Notes under the pieces: generated by a model
Databases searched by the model: none
Told to the model about the DNA's origin: nothing
Seen by the model: only the letters and a program-made list of their open reading frames with translations
Shown: positions 8,993-17,390 of the stretch, piece after piece
Layout: each line of letters starts with the position of its first letter
How positions within the stretch are numbered: position 1 is the stretch's first letter
Origin: Pseudomonas sediminis
GTDB taxonomy: Bacteria > Pseudomonadota > Gammaproteobacteria > Pseudomonadales > Pseudomonadaceae
Direction of reading: 5' to 3'
DNA: 64,000 nucleotides
NCBI RefSeq assembly: GCF_039555755.1
Contig: NZ_CP154631.1
Coordinates: 4,526,001-4,590,000 of the forward strand
Position numbers and translations under genes: made by a program

Positions 8993-9019
8993 TTATCGGC
9001 AAAGAGTGCCGCCGCTTGA
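8993..9019 (-). promoter_or_regulatory. FliA (sigma-28) promoter of the chemoreceptor
   Basis: On the minus strand TCAAG (9019-9015), 14 bases, then GCCGATAA (9000-8993): a near-perfect flagellar sigma-28 promoter about 95 bp before the chemoreceptor start. The rest of the 8900-9152 gap shows no gene. Confidence 0.75.
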
Positions 9020-9152
9020 GTGCTGGCAATTAGCCAACCCATGGTTATCAGCATAGCCAATGAAATGGCCAAGACAGGCAACTATCCGCTTATTGACGCC
9101 GAATAAATGGCGAAATACCGCCTGCTGAGGCGCCGTTTCTGGCTTATCGCAA

Positions 9153-9187
9153 TAAAAAAGGCGCAGCTTCTGCCGAAGCTGCGCCTC
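9153..9187 (-). terminator. Rho-independent terminator of the Na+-dependent transporter
   Basis: On the minus strand GAGGCGCAGCTTCGG / AGAAGCTGCGCC followed by TTTTTT, directly after the transporter stop at 9204. Confidence 0.85.
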
Positions 9188-9203
9188 TGGATTCGAGCCG
9201 CGA

Positions 9204-10664
9204 TCAGCGCCCGGCAAGCGCCGGTACTACCCTCGGCCGCAGAACCTCCCCTGCCACAGCCAGCAGCCCGATGGCACCGGCAATCCAGTACCACTGCGCC
9301 ACCGGGTCGAACATCAACCAGCCCAGCGCATGCAGAAACACCACCAGGATCAGCACAGGACTGACGTAGCGCACCATGAACAGCCACAGCGCATACCCCG
9401 CAGGCGGTAGATCCAGCTCGTCACGCATGATCTCGCCGCGCAGTGCGTAGCCTGCGAGTACGACCATGAAGATGCCACCCAGCGGCATCATCCAGCGCGA
9501 GGTGAGGTAATCCAGCCAGTCGAAGAAGTTCTTGCCCAGCGGCGTCCAGCCCGCCAGCAGGTTGAACGACAGCATTGCCAGCAGGCTGATCACCAGCAGC
9601 ACCGCGCCGGCCCCGATGGCAGCGCGCAGGCGGCTGATGCCGTGCTTTTCGTTCAGGTAGGCCACGCTGGCCTCGATCATCGAAATCGCCGAGGTCAGTG
9701 CGGCGATCGATACCATGGCGAAGAACAAGACCCCGAACGCGGTGCCGAATGGCATCTGCTGGAAGGCCAGCGGCAGACTCATGAAGATCAGCCCCGGCCC
9801 GGCACTGGGGCTCATGCCGTTGGCGAAGATGATTGGGAAGATCGCCAGACCGGCCAGCAACGCCACGCAGGTATCGCAGAGTGCGACGATGAACGTGGTC
9901 CGCGCGATGGATTGACCTTCCGGGATGTAGGAGCCGTAGGTGAGAATGGCGCCCGAGGCCAGGCTCAGGGTGAAGAAGGCGTGCCCCAGTGCCGCCAACA
10001 GTGCCTCACCGGTGATCTTCGAGGCATCGAAGTGGAAGAGGAAGCCGAAGCCTGCACTGAAACTGCCACTGGTGAACGCATAGCCAACCAGCGCCACCAG
10101 CATCAGCGCCAAACCCGGCATCATCCAGCGTACGGCATTCTCGATGCCTTTCTGCACGCCCTTGGCGACGATCCACAACGTCAGCAGCGCCACCAATACA
10201 CTCCAGCCACCGAGTTGCCAGGGATTGGCATTGTGCGCTTCGAACACCCCGCCCAATGCTTCGACGCTGGTGGCCGCCAGCGAACCGTCGAGCATTTTCC
10301 ACGTATAGGCGAAGGCCCAGCCAGCAACGACCACGTAGAAGCACAGAATCATGAAGCCGGCGAGCATGGCCATACCGCCAACCGCCTTCCACAGCGGGTT
10401 ACCACCGTTCTCGCGGACCACGCGGCCGATGGCGTCGATGGGGCTGCCACGGCCACGGCGGCCGATGGCGATCTCAGTCATCATCACCGGAATGCCGATG
10501 GCCAGGATGCACGCCAGGTACATCAGCACGAAGGCGCCGCCGCCGTACTCGCCAGTGATGTAAGGGAATTTCCAGATATTGCCCAGGCCGACGGCCGAGC
10601 CGGTTGCAGCGAGGATGAAACCCCAGCGCGAGAGCCAGAGGTTCTTCGGTTTTTCACGGGTCAT
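9204..10664 (-). CDS. sodium-dependent transporter, NSS/SNF family
   Basis: 486-residue LeuT-fold symporter of the neurotransmitter:sodium symporter family. TM1 carries the hallmark GSAVGLGNIWKFPY with the unwound region that binds Na+ and substrate; TM6 has FFTLSLASGAILTYGSY. About 11-12 helices are predicted by hydrophobicity. Bacterial members take up amino acids. Its position 91 bp downstream of maiA, last in the homogentisate cluster, suggests tyrosine or another aromatic amino acid as substrate (inference). It ends at its own terminator. Confidence 0.9.
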   Translation of the reverse strand: MTREKPKNLWLSRWGFILAATGSAVGLGNIWKFPYITGEYGGGAFVLMYLACILAIGIPVMMTEIAIGRRGRGSPIDAIGRVVRENGGNPLWKAVGGMAMLAGFMILCFYVVVAGWAFAYTWKMLDGSLAATSVEALGGVFEAHNANPWQLGGWSVLVALLTLWIVAKGVQKGIENAVRWMMPGLALMLVALVGYAFTSGSFSAGFGFLFHFDASKITGEALLAALGHAFFTLSLASGAILTYGSYIPEGQSIARTTFIVALCDTCVALLAGLAIFPIIFANGMSPSAGPGLIFMSLPLAFQQMPFGTAFGVLFFAMVSIAALTSAISMIEASVAYLNEKHGISRLRAAIGAGAVLLVISLLAMLSFNLLAGWTPLGKNFFDWLDYLTSRWMMPLGGIFMVVLAGYALRGEIMRDELDLPPAGYALWLFMVRYVSPVLILVVFLHALGWLMFDPVAQWYWIAGAIGLLAVAGEVLRPRVVPALAGR

Positions 10665-10755
10665 GCGTCACCTGTTTGTTCTTATCTGTGACGGAATCGG
10701 ACCCGCCGCGCTTATGGCGCAGCGGAATGCAAGGCTTGGGTGGAAGCCAAAGGTG

Positions 10756-11406
10756 TCAATGAGCGTCGGCTTGTGCCTCCGGCAAGGCCAGTTGGAAGGC
10801 CTCCAGGGGTTCACAGCGCGCCGCCATGGCGACAATGCGTGGGTACGCGGCAAGGTCACAGTTAAAACGCCGCGCATTATACAGCTGCGGAATCAGGCAG
10901 GCTTCCAGATATCCAGGCCGGTCGCCGAGCGACAGGCGACCGTCGAATGCAGCCAGGCCCTCCTCCACGGCGGTCAGACCGAGCGCGACCCAGTGCCGGT
11001 ACCAGGCGTTCTTCGCCTCGTCGCCGGCACCCAGTTCGCTGGACAGGTACTGCAGCACGCGCAGGTTGTTCAGCGGGTGCACGTCGCAGGCAAGGTGCAG
11101 CGCCAGCGCACGCACCTGCGCACGCTCGGCCGGATCAGCCGGCAGCAGCGCCGGCACCGGGAAGATTTCTTCGAGGTACTCAATGATCGCCAGCGACTGG
11201 GCAATGCGCACGCCGCCGTCTTCTTCATCCACCAGTAGCGGCAACAGGCCCTGCGGGTTCAGCGCGCGATAGTCGGCGCCGTGCTGCTGGCCGCCGTCCT
11301 TGACCAGGTGCACTGGCACCTGCTGGTAAGCCAGGCCCTTCAGGTTGAGGGCGATACGCACACGGTAGGCAGCGCTGGAGCGCCAGTAGCCGTAGAGTTT
11401 CAACAT
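10756..11406 (-). CDS. maiA: maleylacetoacetate isomerase (zeta-class GST)
   Basis: Glutathione-dependent cis-trans isomerisation of maleylacetoacetate to fumarylacetoacetate in tyrosine breakdown. 216 residues, the normal length. The thioredoxin-like N-terminal domain contains the zeta-GST signature region (YGYWRSSAAYRVRIALNLKG), with the catalytic Ser pair; an all-alpha C-terminal domain follows with the YLEACLIPQLYNARRF block. It follows the fah gene after an 82-bp gap that contains a REP pair, in the hpd-hmgA-fah-maiA order. Confidence 0.95.
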   Translation of the reverse strand: MLKLYGYWRSSAAYRVRIALNLKGLAYQQVPVHLVKDGGQQHGADYRALNPQGLLPLLVDEEDGGVRIAQSLAIIEYLEEIFPVPALLPADPAERAQVRALALHLACDVHPLNNLRVLQYLSSELGAGDEAKNAWYRHWVALGLTAVEEGLAAFDGRLSLGDRPGYLEACLIPQLYNARRFNCDLAAYPRIVAMAARCEPLEAFQLALPEAQADAH

Positions 11407-11428
11407 TGCGGATTCCTTTCGAAACGCG

Positions 11429-11485
11429 GTAGGAGCGGCTTCAGCCGCGATCAGCTGACAACATCGCGGCTAAAGCCGCTCCTAC
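11429..11485. repeat. REP inverted pair between fah and maiA
   Basis: GTAGGAGCGGCTTCAGCCGCGAT and, after 11 bases, its near-complement ATCGCGGCTAAAGCCGCTCCTAC: a typical Pseudomonas REP doublet, able to fold into one long hairpin within the operon message. Confidence 0.9.
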
Positions 11486-11488
11486 GAA

Positions 11489-12475
11489 TCAGCGGGCGTC
11501 GTAGTGCTCCACCACCTGATCGATGGCGCCGAAGATGCTCTGCCCGGCAACGTCGAACATCTCGATGCGCACCCGATCACCGAACTTGAGGAACGGCGTC
11601 TTCGCCTCGCCCTGCTCGACGATTTCCAGCATGCGCTTTTCCGCCAGGCAGGAAGAGCCCGCGCTGCGCTCGTAGTTCGACACGGTGCCCGAGCCGATGA
11701 TGGTGCCCGCGCCCAGCGGTCGGGTCTTGGCTGCGTGAGCCACCAGAGTCGGGAAGTTGAAGGTCATGTCCACACCGGCGTTCGGCTGGCCGAACAGCGC
11801 GCCGTTGATATGCGACACCAGCGGCCGATGCACCTTGCCGTCCTTCCAGCTCTCGCCCAGTTCGTCCGGGGTGATGGCAATCGGCGAGAAGCTCGATGAC
11901 GGCTTGCTCTGGTAGAAACCAAAGCCCTTGGCCAGCTCGCCGGGGATCAGGTTGCGCAGCGAGACATCGTTGACCAGCATCAGCAGACGGATATGGCCGC
12001 CCGCTTCGGCCGGTGTGGCGCCCATCGGCACGTCGTCGGTGATCACCGCCAGCTCGGCCTCCAGGTCGATGCCCCAGGCCTCATCGGCCAGGCTGATCGG
12101 ACTGTGCGGCGGGACGAAGGCATCGGCGCCGCCCTGGTACATCAGTGGATCATGCCAGAAGGATTCAGGCATCTCGGCGCCGCGCGCCTTACGCACCAGC
12201 TCCACGTGATTGACGTAAGCGCTACCGTCGGCCCAGTGGTAGGCGCGTGGCAAGGGGCTGTGGCAGGCGGCCTGATCGAAGGCGAAGGCGCCCTCTTCCA
12301 AGCCGTCGTTGAGGCGCTGATAGACCGCTTCGAGCTTGGGCCGGGCCACAGCCCAGTCGTCCAGCGCAGCCTGCAGGGTGAAAGCGATCTGCGGCACAAC
12401 AACGGCACGGGTGAGGTCGCGGGAAACGACGATCAGCACGCCATCGCGGCCTTGGTTCAGTGATGCGAGTTTCAT
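11489..12475 (-). CDS. fumarylacetoacetate hydrolase, short form
   Basis: Cleaves fumarylacetoacetate to fumarate and acetoacetate, the last step of homogentisate catabolism. 328 residues, clearly shorter than the ~430-residue FahA/HmgB usual in P. aeruginosa and P. putida. It carries the FAH fold motifs: metal-binding EAELAVI, NDVSLRNL, KPSSSF and GSGTVSNYE. It is the variant found next to short-form homogentisate dioxygenases in other gamma-proteobacteria. ATG at 12475; a 90-bp gap with a REP separates it from hmgA upstream. Confidence 0.9.
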   Translation of the reverse strand: MKLASLNQGRDGVLIVVSRDLTRAVVVPQIAFTLQAALDDWAVARPKLEAVYQRLNDGLEEGAFAFDQAACHSPLPRAYHWADGSAYVNHVELVRKARGAEMPESFWHDPLMYQGGADAFVPPHSPISLADEAWGIDLEAELAVITDDVPMGATPAEAGGHIRLLMLVNDVSLRNLIPGELAKGFGFYQSKPSSSFSPIAITPDELGESWKDGKVHRPLVSHINGALFGQPNAGVDMTFNFPTLVAHAAKTRPLGAGTIIGSGTVSNYERSAGSSCLAEKRMLEIVEQGEAKTPFLKFGDRVRIEMFDVAGQSIFGAIDQVVEHYDAR

Positions 12476-12497
12476 CGGTAATCCTTCGAAATCTGAG

Positions 12498-12553
12498 GTA
12501 GGAGCGAACCCTGACCGAACAAAAAGCTTCGCGAGCAGAGCTCGCTCCCACAG
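12498..12553. repeat. REP-like inverted repeat between hmgA and fah
   Basis: GTAGGAGCGA at the left and CGAGCAGAGCTCGCTCCCAC at the right form an imperfect palindrome of the second local REP type (TCGCGAGC core), also seen at 54640-54694. Confidence 0.7.
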
Positions 12554-12565
12554 CTTCGTTTAATC

Positions 12566-13699
12566 CTACAAACCCGGCGCACGCCAGGAATTGACGTACT
12601 CGGCCACGTCCACCGCAGCAGCGGCATCGCTCACTTCCAGGGCGCGGCGAGTGTCGATCATCACCGCCACCTCATCGATAAAGGTGGCCGGATCTTCCTG
12701 GCTCTTCTTCAGCGCCTTGGGGTGCGGCCCATGGGGGAAGCCGCACGGGTGCAGGGTGACCATGCCCTGCTCGATGTTGTCGCGGCTGAAGAAGTTGCCA
12801 CGGTGGTAGAACAGCACTTCGTCGTAGTCATCGTTGTTGTGGAAGAACGGCACCTTGAGCGCGCCGGGGTCGGACTCCACCGGGCGCGGGGTAAAGGTGC
12901 AGATCACGAAGCCATTGGCGACGAAGGTGGTGTGCACCGACGGCGGCAGGTGGTAGCGATGGCTGACCAGCGGACGGATGTCGCGCCAGTTCAGGCGCAC
13001 CACGGTGTTGTCGCCGTGCCAGCCGACCACGTCCAGCGGGTTGTAGGGGTAGGTCACGGTGCTGATCTGGCCGCGCCGCTTGATGCGGATCTGCCAGGTA
13101 TTCTCGTCCTGCTGCGCCTTGAAGGCATCGTCGATATGCGGGTGCTCCAGCACCGCCAGGTCGAAGATCGCCTGCGGGCCGAGCAGGCCCTTGTCCGGCA
13201 ACTGATACGCACCGTCGGTGTTCTCGATCAGCAGGAAGTAGCTCGGTGTGCTGGCTTCGATGCGCCAGGCAGTGCCGCGGGGTATCAGCAGGTAGTCGCC
13301 GTCGCGGTACTCCAGATGACCGAAATCGCAGTAGAAATGCCCGCTGCCTTCATGCACGAACAGCAGCTCGTCGCCATCGGCATTGCGCACCAGATGGCGC
13401 ATGGCGCCGTGAGTGCGCCATACGCGCAGCTTGACGTCGGCGTTGTGCAGGGTCAGCGGCGCCGCCAGCGGGCAGTCGCGCTCGCTGGGAATGTCGTTGA
13501 AGTTGAAGGCATGCGGGCGCAGCGGGCCTTCCCAGTCGATCCAGCCGGTGGGCGGATGCTTGTGGTGCAGGTGCGCGGCGGGGCCGAAGAAGCCCTCACG
13601 GCCCATCTCGCGCTCGTAGGTGCCCTGCGGCAGGTCGCAGTGCGCCTGACGCGAGCACTCGCCTTCGCGCAGGGGAAAGCGGATCCATTGACGGCTCAT
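12566..13699 (-). CDS. hmgA: homogentisate 1,2-dioxygenase, short form
   Basis: Fe(II)-dependent ring cleavage of homogentisate to maleylacetoacetate. 377 residues against ~430 for the usual Pseudomonas HmgA. Cupin-like fold. The C-terminal metal site is recognisable: YDEVLFYHRGNF (Glu, His) and LHPCGFPHGPHPK (His residues). An N-terminal LHHKHPPTGW and WRLEAST-like substrate region are present. The assignment rests on these motifs plus the position between hpd and fah. It starts 4 bp after the hpd stop, so the two are co-translated. Confidence 0.88.
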   Translation of the reverse strand: MSRQWIRFPLREGECSRQAHCDLPQGTYEREMGREGFFGPAAHLHHKHPPTGWIDWEGPLRPHAFNFNDIPSERDCPLAAPLTLHNADVKLRVWRTHGAMRHLVRNADGDELLFVHEGSGHFYCDFGHLEYRDGDYLLIPRGTAWRIEASTPSYFLLIENTDGAYQLPDKGLLGPQAIFDLAVLEHPHIDDAFKAQQDENTWQIRIKRRGQISTVTYPYNPLDVVGWHGDNTVVRLNWRDIRPLVSHRYHLPPSVHTTFVANGFVICTFTPRPVESDPGALKVPFFHNNDDYDEVLFYHRGNFFSRDNIEQGMVTLHPCGFPHGPHPKALKKSQEDPATFIDEVAVMIDTRRALEVSDAAAAVDVAEYVNSWRAPGL

Positions 13700-13703
13700 G
13701 GCA

Positions 13704-14786
13704 TCACTCCTCGGCGATCACACCGCGACGCAGCTGGTCTTCCTCGATGGATTCGAACAGCGCCTTGAAGTTGCCCTCGCCGAAGCCCTGATTGCCCTTG
13801 CGCTGGATGATCTCGAAGAAGATCGGGCCGATCACCGTGTTGGTGAAGATCTGCAGCAGGATGCCGTCATCCCCCGGCGCACCATCGATCAGGATGTTCA
13901 GCTCGCGCAATACGTCGGTCGGCTCGCCATGGCCGGCGACGCGGGTATCGACCTTCTCGTAGTAGGTGTCCGGGGTGGTCATGAAGTCGACGCCATTGGC
14001 GCGTAGTTGGCGCACGGTGGCGTAGATGTCGTCGGTGCTCAGGGCGATGTGCTGGATGCCTTCGCCGTGGTATTCGCGGATGAATTCCTCTATCTGCGAC
14101 TTGTCATCGGCCGACTCGTTGATCGGGATGCGGATCTTGCCGCAGGGCGCGGTCATGGCCCGGGAGAACAGACCGGTGAGCTTGCCTTCGATATCGAAGT
14201 AGCGGATCTCGCGAAAATTGGCGATGCGCTCGTAGAAGCCGGACCAGACGTCCATCTGCCCACGGCGCACGTTGTGGGTCAGGTGGTCGATGCACTGCAG
14301 ACCGACGGAGTTGTCATTAGCGCTGCGGCCTGCGATGTACTCGAAGTCGACGTCGTAAATGCTCTTGTCGCCATAGCGGTCGACCAGATACAGCAGCGAG
14401 CCGCCGATGCCCTCGACGCAGGGAATGTTCAGCTCGCCAAAGTTGGCATGGCTGCCCACCAGCGTGGCGCCCTGCTGCTCGACGTAGGCAGCTGCCTGGG
14501 CCGCATTCTTGACCCGAAAGGCCATGGCGCAGGCACTGGGCCCATGCTTCTCGCCGAAGGCGCGCACATGCCCGGTGGGGCTGCCGTTGAGCACGATGTT
14601 GATGTCGTTCTGCTGGAACAGCCACACCTCTTTGGAGCGGTGCTTGGCGGTTTCGGTGAAGCCCATGGCGGTGAACAACTGGCGCAGTTGCTCGATACCT
14701 TCGGCACTCGGTGCGGTGAATTCGACGAACTCGAAACCGTCGGTCCCGATGGGGTTGTGCTGCTCGATCTTGGCCACGGCGGTCAT
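13704..14786 (-). CDS. hpd: 4-hydroxyphenylpyruvate dioxygenase
   Basis: Converts 4-hydroxyphenylpyruvate to homogentisate, the first committed step of tyrosine breakdown. 360 residues as in Pseudomonas enzymes. The N-terminal VOC domain begins with NPIGTDGFEFVEFTAP. The C-terminal catalytic domain has the Fe(II) facial triad in CIDHLTHNV (His), GIQHIALST (His) and FFEIIQRKG (Glu), with the closing helix GFGEGNFKALFESIE. CAGGAGG precedes the ATG. It is first in the operon hpd-hmgA-fah-maiA-transporter; no regulator binding site was recognised in the ~220-bp upstream gap. Confidence 0.97.
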   Translation of the reverse strand: MTAVAKIEQHNPIGTDGFEFVEFTAPSAEGIEQLRQLFTAMGFTETAKHRSKEVWLFQQNDINIVLNGSPTGHVRAFGEKHGPSACAMAFRVKNAAQAAAYVEQQGATLVGSHANFGELNIPCVEGIGGSLLYLVDRYGDKSIYDVDFEYIAGRSANDNSVGLQCIDHLTHNVRRGQMDVWSGFYERIANFREIRYFDIEGKLTGLFSRAMTAPCGKIRIPINESADDKSQIEEFIREYHGEGIQHIALSTDDIYATVRQLRANGVDFMTTPDTYYEKVDTRVAGHGEPTDVLRELNILIDGAPGDDGILLQIFTNTVIGPIFFEIIQRKGNQGFGEGNFKALFESIEEDQLRRGVIAEE

Positions 14787-15010
14787 CTCGCCTCCTGATT
14801 GTCATTGTTATGGCAGCCGCACGAATGCGTTGCGGACAACCTCATGACAACCGAGCGCAGACGCGCTCTCAAGATGGCTTGCGACACTTAGACACGTTAG
14901 CCGCGCTCAGCAGTGGCAAATTTTCCTTACGCCTTTCAGGCAAGGCACGCGAAGCCCTGACAACCGTAAAATAATCCTTACACGACGGTCAGCCGGCTTG
15001 CCACTATCAC

Positions 15011-15337
15011 TCAGCTTGGGCGCGAGAATGTGTAGGCCCGTTCCACCTTGGCCACGCGAGTGGTGAAGGCGGCGTACCAGTCGGTGCGTCCCTGCTCGCG
15101 AACGGCGCTGTGCTCGGCATGCTCGCGCCAGCCGCGAATGGCCTCCTCACTCTGCCAGTAGGACAAGGTGATGCCCAGGCCGTCGCTGCGCGCCGACTCC
15201 ACGCCGAGAAAGCCGGGCTGTTGTGCGGCCAACGCCAGCATGCGCTGTGCCGCCTCGGCATAACCGGTGTCCACGTCGGTACGCTCCGAGGTAAACATCA
15301 CCACGTAATAGGGTGGCTCCGGCGTGGCCGCGATCAC
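15011..15337 (-). CDS. antibiotic biosynthesis monooxygenase (ABM) domain protein
   Basis: 108 residues with the dimeric ferredoxin-like ABM fold: YYVVMFTSERTD, LALAAQQPGFLGVES, ITLSYWQSEEAIRGWREHAEH and YAAFTTRVAKVERAY are the standard blocks of this family, whose members include small monooxygenases and heme-degrading enzymes. The substrate is unknown. It begins at a GTG overlapping the upstream amidotransferase-like gene's stop (GTGA), so it is translationally coupled to it and the two probably work together. Confidence 0.8.
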   Translation of the reverse strand: MIAATPEPPYYVVMFTSERTDVDTGYAEAAQRMLALAAQQPGFLGVESARSDGLGITLSYWQSEEAIRGWREHAEHSAVREQGRTDWYAAFTTRVAKVERAYTFSRPS

Positions 15338-16071
15338 GCGACCGCTTCCTGCTGCGCCTCATGCACCGACTGCACCGCACAGGCGCCGACCAGGCCAGCG
15401 ACCAGCGGCGGCAGGCGCCCTTGCAGTGCAGCGCGTTCGGGCTGGAACAGGGTGGCGATGAAGAACGGATGATCTTCCAGCTCGATGGCGCGCACGGCAC
15501 CCGCCTCGTCATGCCCGGAAGCCTTCAGCGCCTGCGCCATCAGCGGCTCGACGAAGGCATCGGAAAGGCCGTAGCGACACAGGTACTGCTCGCTGATCTC
15601 GCGTACACCGTAGAGCTCGGCGATACGCGAACCGGAAACCAGGTGCACATGCTCGCTGACATCCAGCAAGGCGCAGCTCAGCGGCGCGATCAGAGGGTTC
15701 TGCGCTTGCGACGACAGCTCGGCGTGTTCGGCATCCTGCCACCCCAGCTGATTGCGTGCGTATTCCAGCAGCGCGTGCTGGAAGCCACCGCAGGTGCCGA
15801 GAAATGGCACGCCCTGCTCGCGGGCGAAACGGATCGCGCGCAGCGCACCCTCGGTAGCAGCATACGGGCTGCCCGGCACGCACCAGATGCCGTCATAGGC
15901 CTGCAAGGTTGCGTCATCGAGAATGCGCTCAGTGGCCAGCCAGTCATATTCGACCGCCACTCCCAGCGCGTCACCAACCAGGCGTAGCGCCTCTGGAATG
16001 GCACGGTGCGCGGTAACTGCCGCACTGTAATCACCTACCAGGGCGACCTTGACTCGACACTTGCTGTACAT
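15334..16071 (-). CDS. CTP-synthase C-terminal-like class I amidotransferase homologue
   Basis: 245 residues, resembling only the glutamine-amidotransferase half of CTP synthase. The nucleophile elbow is intact (GTCGGFQHALLEYARN, C94). However, the site that should hold the catalytic His-Pro-Glu reads TLFQPE, with Q210 in place of His, so ordinary glutaminase chemistry is doubtful. Family members are annotated as CTP synthase C-terminal region-related (seleno)proteins, with Cys or Sec at the nucleophile. The retained Cys suggests a different thiol reaction (inference). It lies divergent from a LysR regulator (95-bp gap) and overlaps the ABM gene by 4 bp. Confidence 0.8.
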   Translation of the reverse strand: MYSKCRVKVALVGDYSAAVTAHRAIPEALRLVGDALGVAVEYDWLATERILDDATLQAYDGIWCVPGSPYAATEGALRAIRFAREQGVPFLGTCGGFQHALLEYARNQLGWQDAEHAELSSQAQNPLIAPLSCALLDVSEHVHLVSGSRIAELYGVREISEQYLCRYGLSDAFVEPLMAQALKASGHDEAGAVRAIELEDHPFFIATLFQPERAALQGRLPPLVAGLVGACAVQSVHEAQQEAVA

Positions 16072-16165
16072 ACGCCTATCCCCTCTTGCATGACCGTCTC
16101 CCTGCCACTATAAGATGGCGCTCGCGCAATAATAATTGGCGAATAGACAAGCAGAGATTGCAGCC

Positions 16166-17029
16166 ATGCAATATCAGATCGACCATACCGACCTCTCTCT
16201 GGTGCTCGCCCTGGTGCGTGGTCGCTCCCTGGCGCGGGCGGCAGAATTGATGCAGGTCGACGTGTCCACAGTGTTCCGTGCCGTGCGCCGTCTGGAAGCC
16301 GCCCTGGGGGTGGCGCTGTTCGAGAAGAGTCGACGCGGCTATGAGCCCAGCGAAACCGCTCGGGCCCTGGCCGAGCAGGCCGAGCGCGCCGAACAGGCAC
16401 TGGATGCCGCCCGTGTGGCGCTGGAGCTGGGCAAGCAGGTGGTCAGCGGCACGGTACGCCTGACTTGCACCGATGCTGTATTGAGCAGCCTGCTGCTACC
16501 GGCAATGGCGCGTTTCATGCCCAATTACCCGGCCCTGGCGCTGGAGTTGGTGACCTCCAACGACTTCGCCAACCTCAGCCGCCGCGACGCCGACCTGGCC
16601 CTGCGCCTGACCAACCAGCCGCCGGAGCATCTGGTCGGCCGCCGTCTGGCCAAGGTGTCCTACGTGGTTTGCGCACGCGACGATGGCCAGGATCGCAGCG
16701 ACCTGGCGCGACAGAGCTGGATCGCCCCGGACGAGTCGATGCCGGATCACGCCACGGTGCTCTGGCGTCTGCGCGAATTGCCGAGCGTCACTCCCAACTA
16801 TCGCTGCAGCAGCATGTATGCCGTGGCGCAACTGGCACGCGCCGGATTGGGCGTCGCCGCCCTGCCCGACTTCATCCTGCGCAGCCAGCCGGACCTACGT
16901 GCTCTGAGCGCCCCCTTGCCCGGCTGCGACACCGAACTCTGGCTGCTGACCCGCCCCGACTGTCGCGCCCTGCGCTCGGTGCAGACCCTGTTCGAGGAAT
17001 TGAGCGAAGCCTTGATGAGCAGCGATTGA
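16166..17029 (+). CDS. LysR-family transcriptional regulator
   Basis: 287 residues. The N-terminal winged HTH (about 5-65; SLARAAELMQVDVSTVFRAVRRLE and GVALFEKSRRGY) is followed by a LysR substrate-binding domain (about 90-285). The ATG at 16166 is chosen over an upstream TTG because the HTH begins right after it. It is divergent from the amidotransferase-like/ABM pair and, by the usual LysR arrangement, is likely to regulate it from the 94-bp shared gap. The effector is unknown. Confidence 0.9.
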   Translation: MQYQIDHTDLSLVLALVRGRSLARAAELMQVDVSTVFRAVRRLEAALGVALFEKSRRGYEPSETARALAEQAERAEQALDAARVALELGKQVVSGTVRLTCTDAVLSSLLLPAMARFMPNYPALALELVTSNDFANLSRRDADLALRLTNQPPEHLVGRRLAKVSYVVCARDDGQDRSDLARQSWIAPDESMPDHATVLWRLRELPSVTPNYRCSSMYAVAQLARAGLGVAALPDFILRSQPDLRALSAPLPGCDTELWLLTRPDCRALRSVQTLFEELSEALMSSD

Positions 17030-17035
17030 GATAAA

Positions 17036-17279
17036 GCGTCGCCGCTGAAGCGCTTCCCACAGAACGGGGGGCAGCCTGTCAGTGCAGCAGCGAAACCTTG
17101 TGGGAGGGGCTTTAGCCGCGACAGCCCAGGAAGCTGAGCCCGGATGCAATCCGGGAACATTGGTTGCGCAAAAGAGCATCGCGGCTGAAGCCGCTCCTAC
17201 CTATCCCATAAAGGCGGCTTCTGATTCGTAGGGCGGGTGCAACCCGCCACCCTTTTATGGCGGGTTGCACCCGCCCTAC
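17036..17279. repeat. cluster of REP palindromes in a 361-bp gene-free gap
   Basis: The gap 17030-17390 holds no gene. It contains REP units GTCGCCGCTGAAGCGCTTCC (17039 on), GTGGGAGGGGCTTTAGCCGCG (17100 on) and ATCGCGGCTGAAGCCGCTCC (17178 on). A CCCGGATGCAATCCGGG palindrome (17140s) has a relative near 20890. Finally there is a perfect 22-bp inverted repeat with an 8-base loop (17228-17249 / 17258-17279, GTAGGGCGGGTGCAACCCGC core) that could stop transcription between the convergent LysR and ABC exporter genes. Confidence 0.85.
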
Positions 17280-17390
17280 ACATTACATATGCCCAACTGC
17301 CTCGTAGGAGCGGCTGGGCGGCGTTACGCTTCAGCAGCGAAGAATTTCCCGAAAATCCTGATCGCTGCGGTGCGCACGGCGCACCACGAC

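Noticed and set aside
11429..11485. CRISPR-like repeat arrays at REP clusters
   Set aside because: Repeats are palindromic REP units without regular spacing or unique spacers, and no cas genes are present in the window.
14787..15006. Sigma-54 promoter before hpd
   Set aside because: No GG-N10-GC pair with acceptable flanks was found on the minus strand in this gap.
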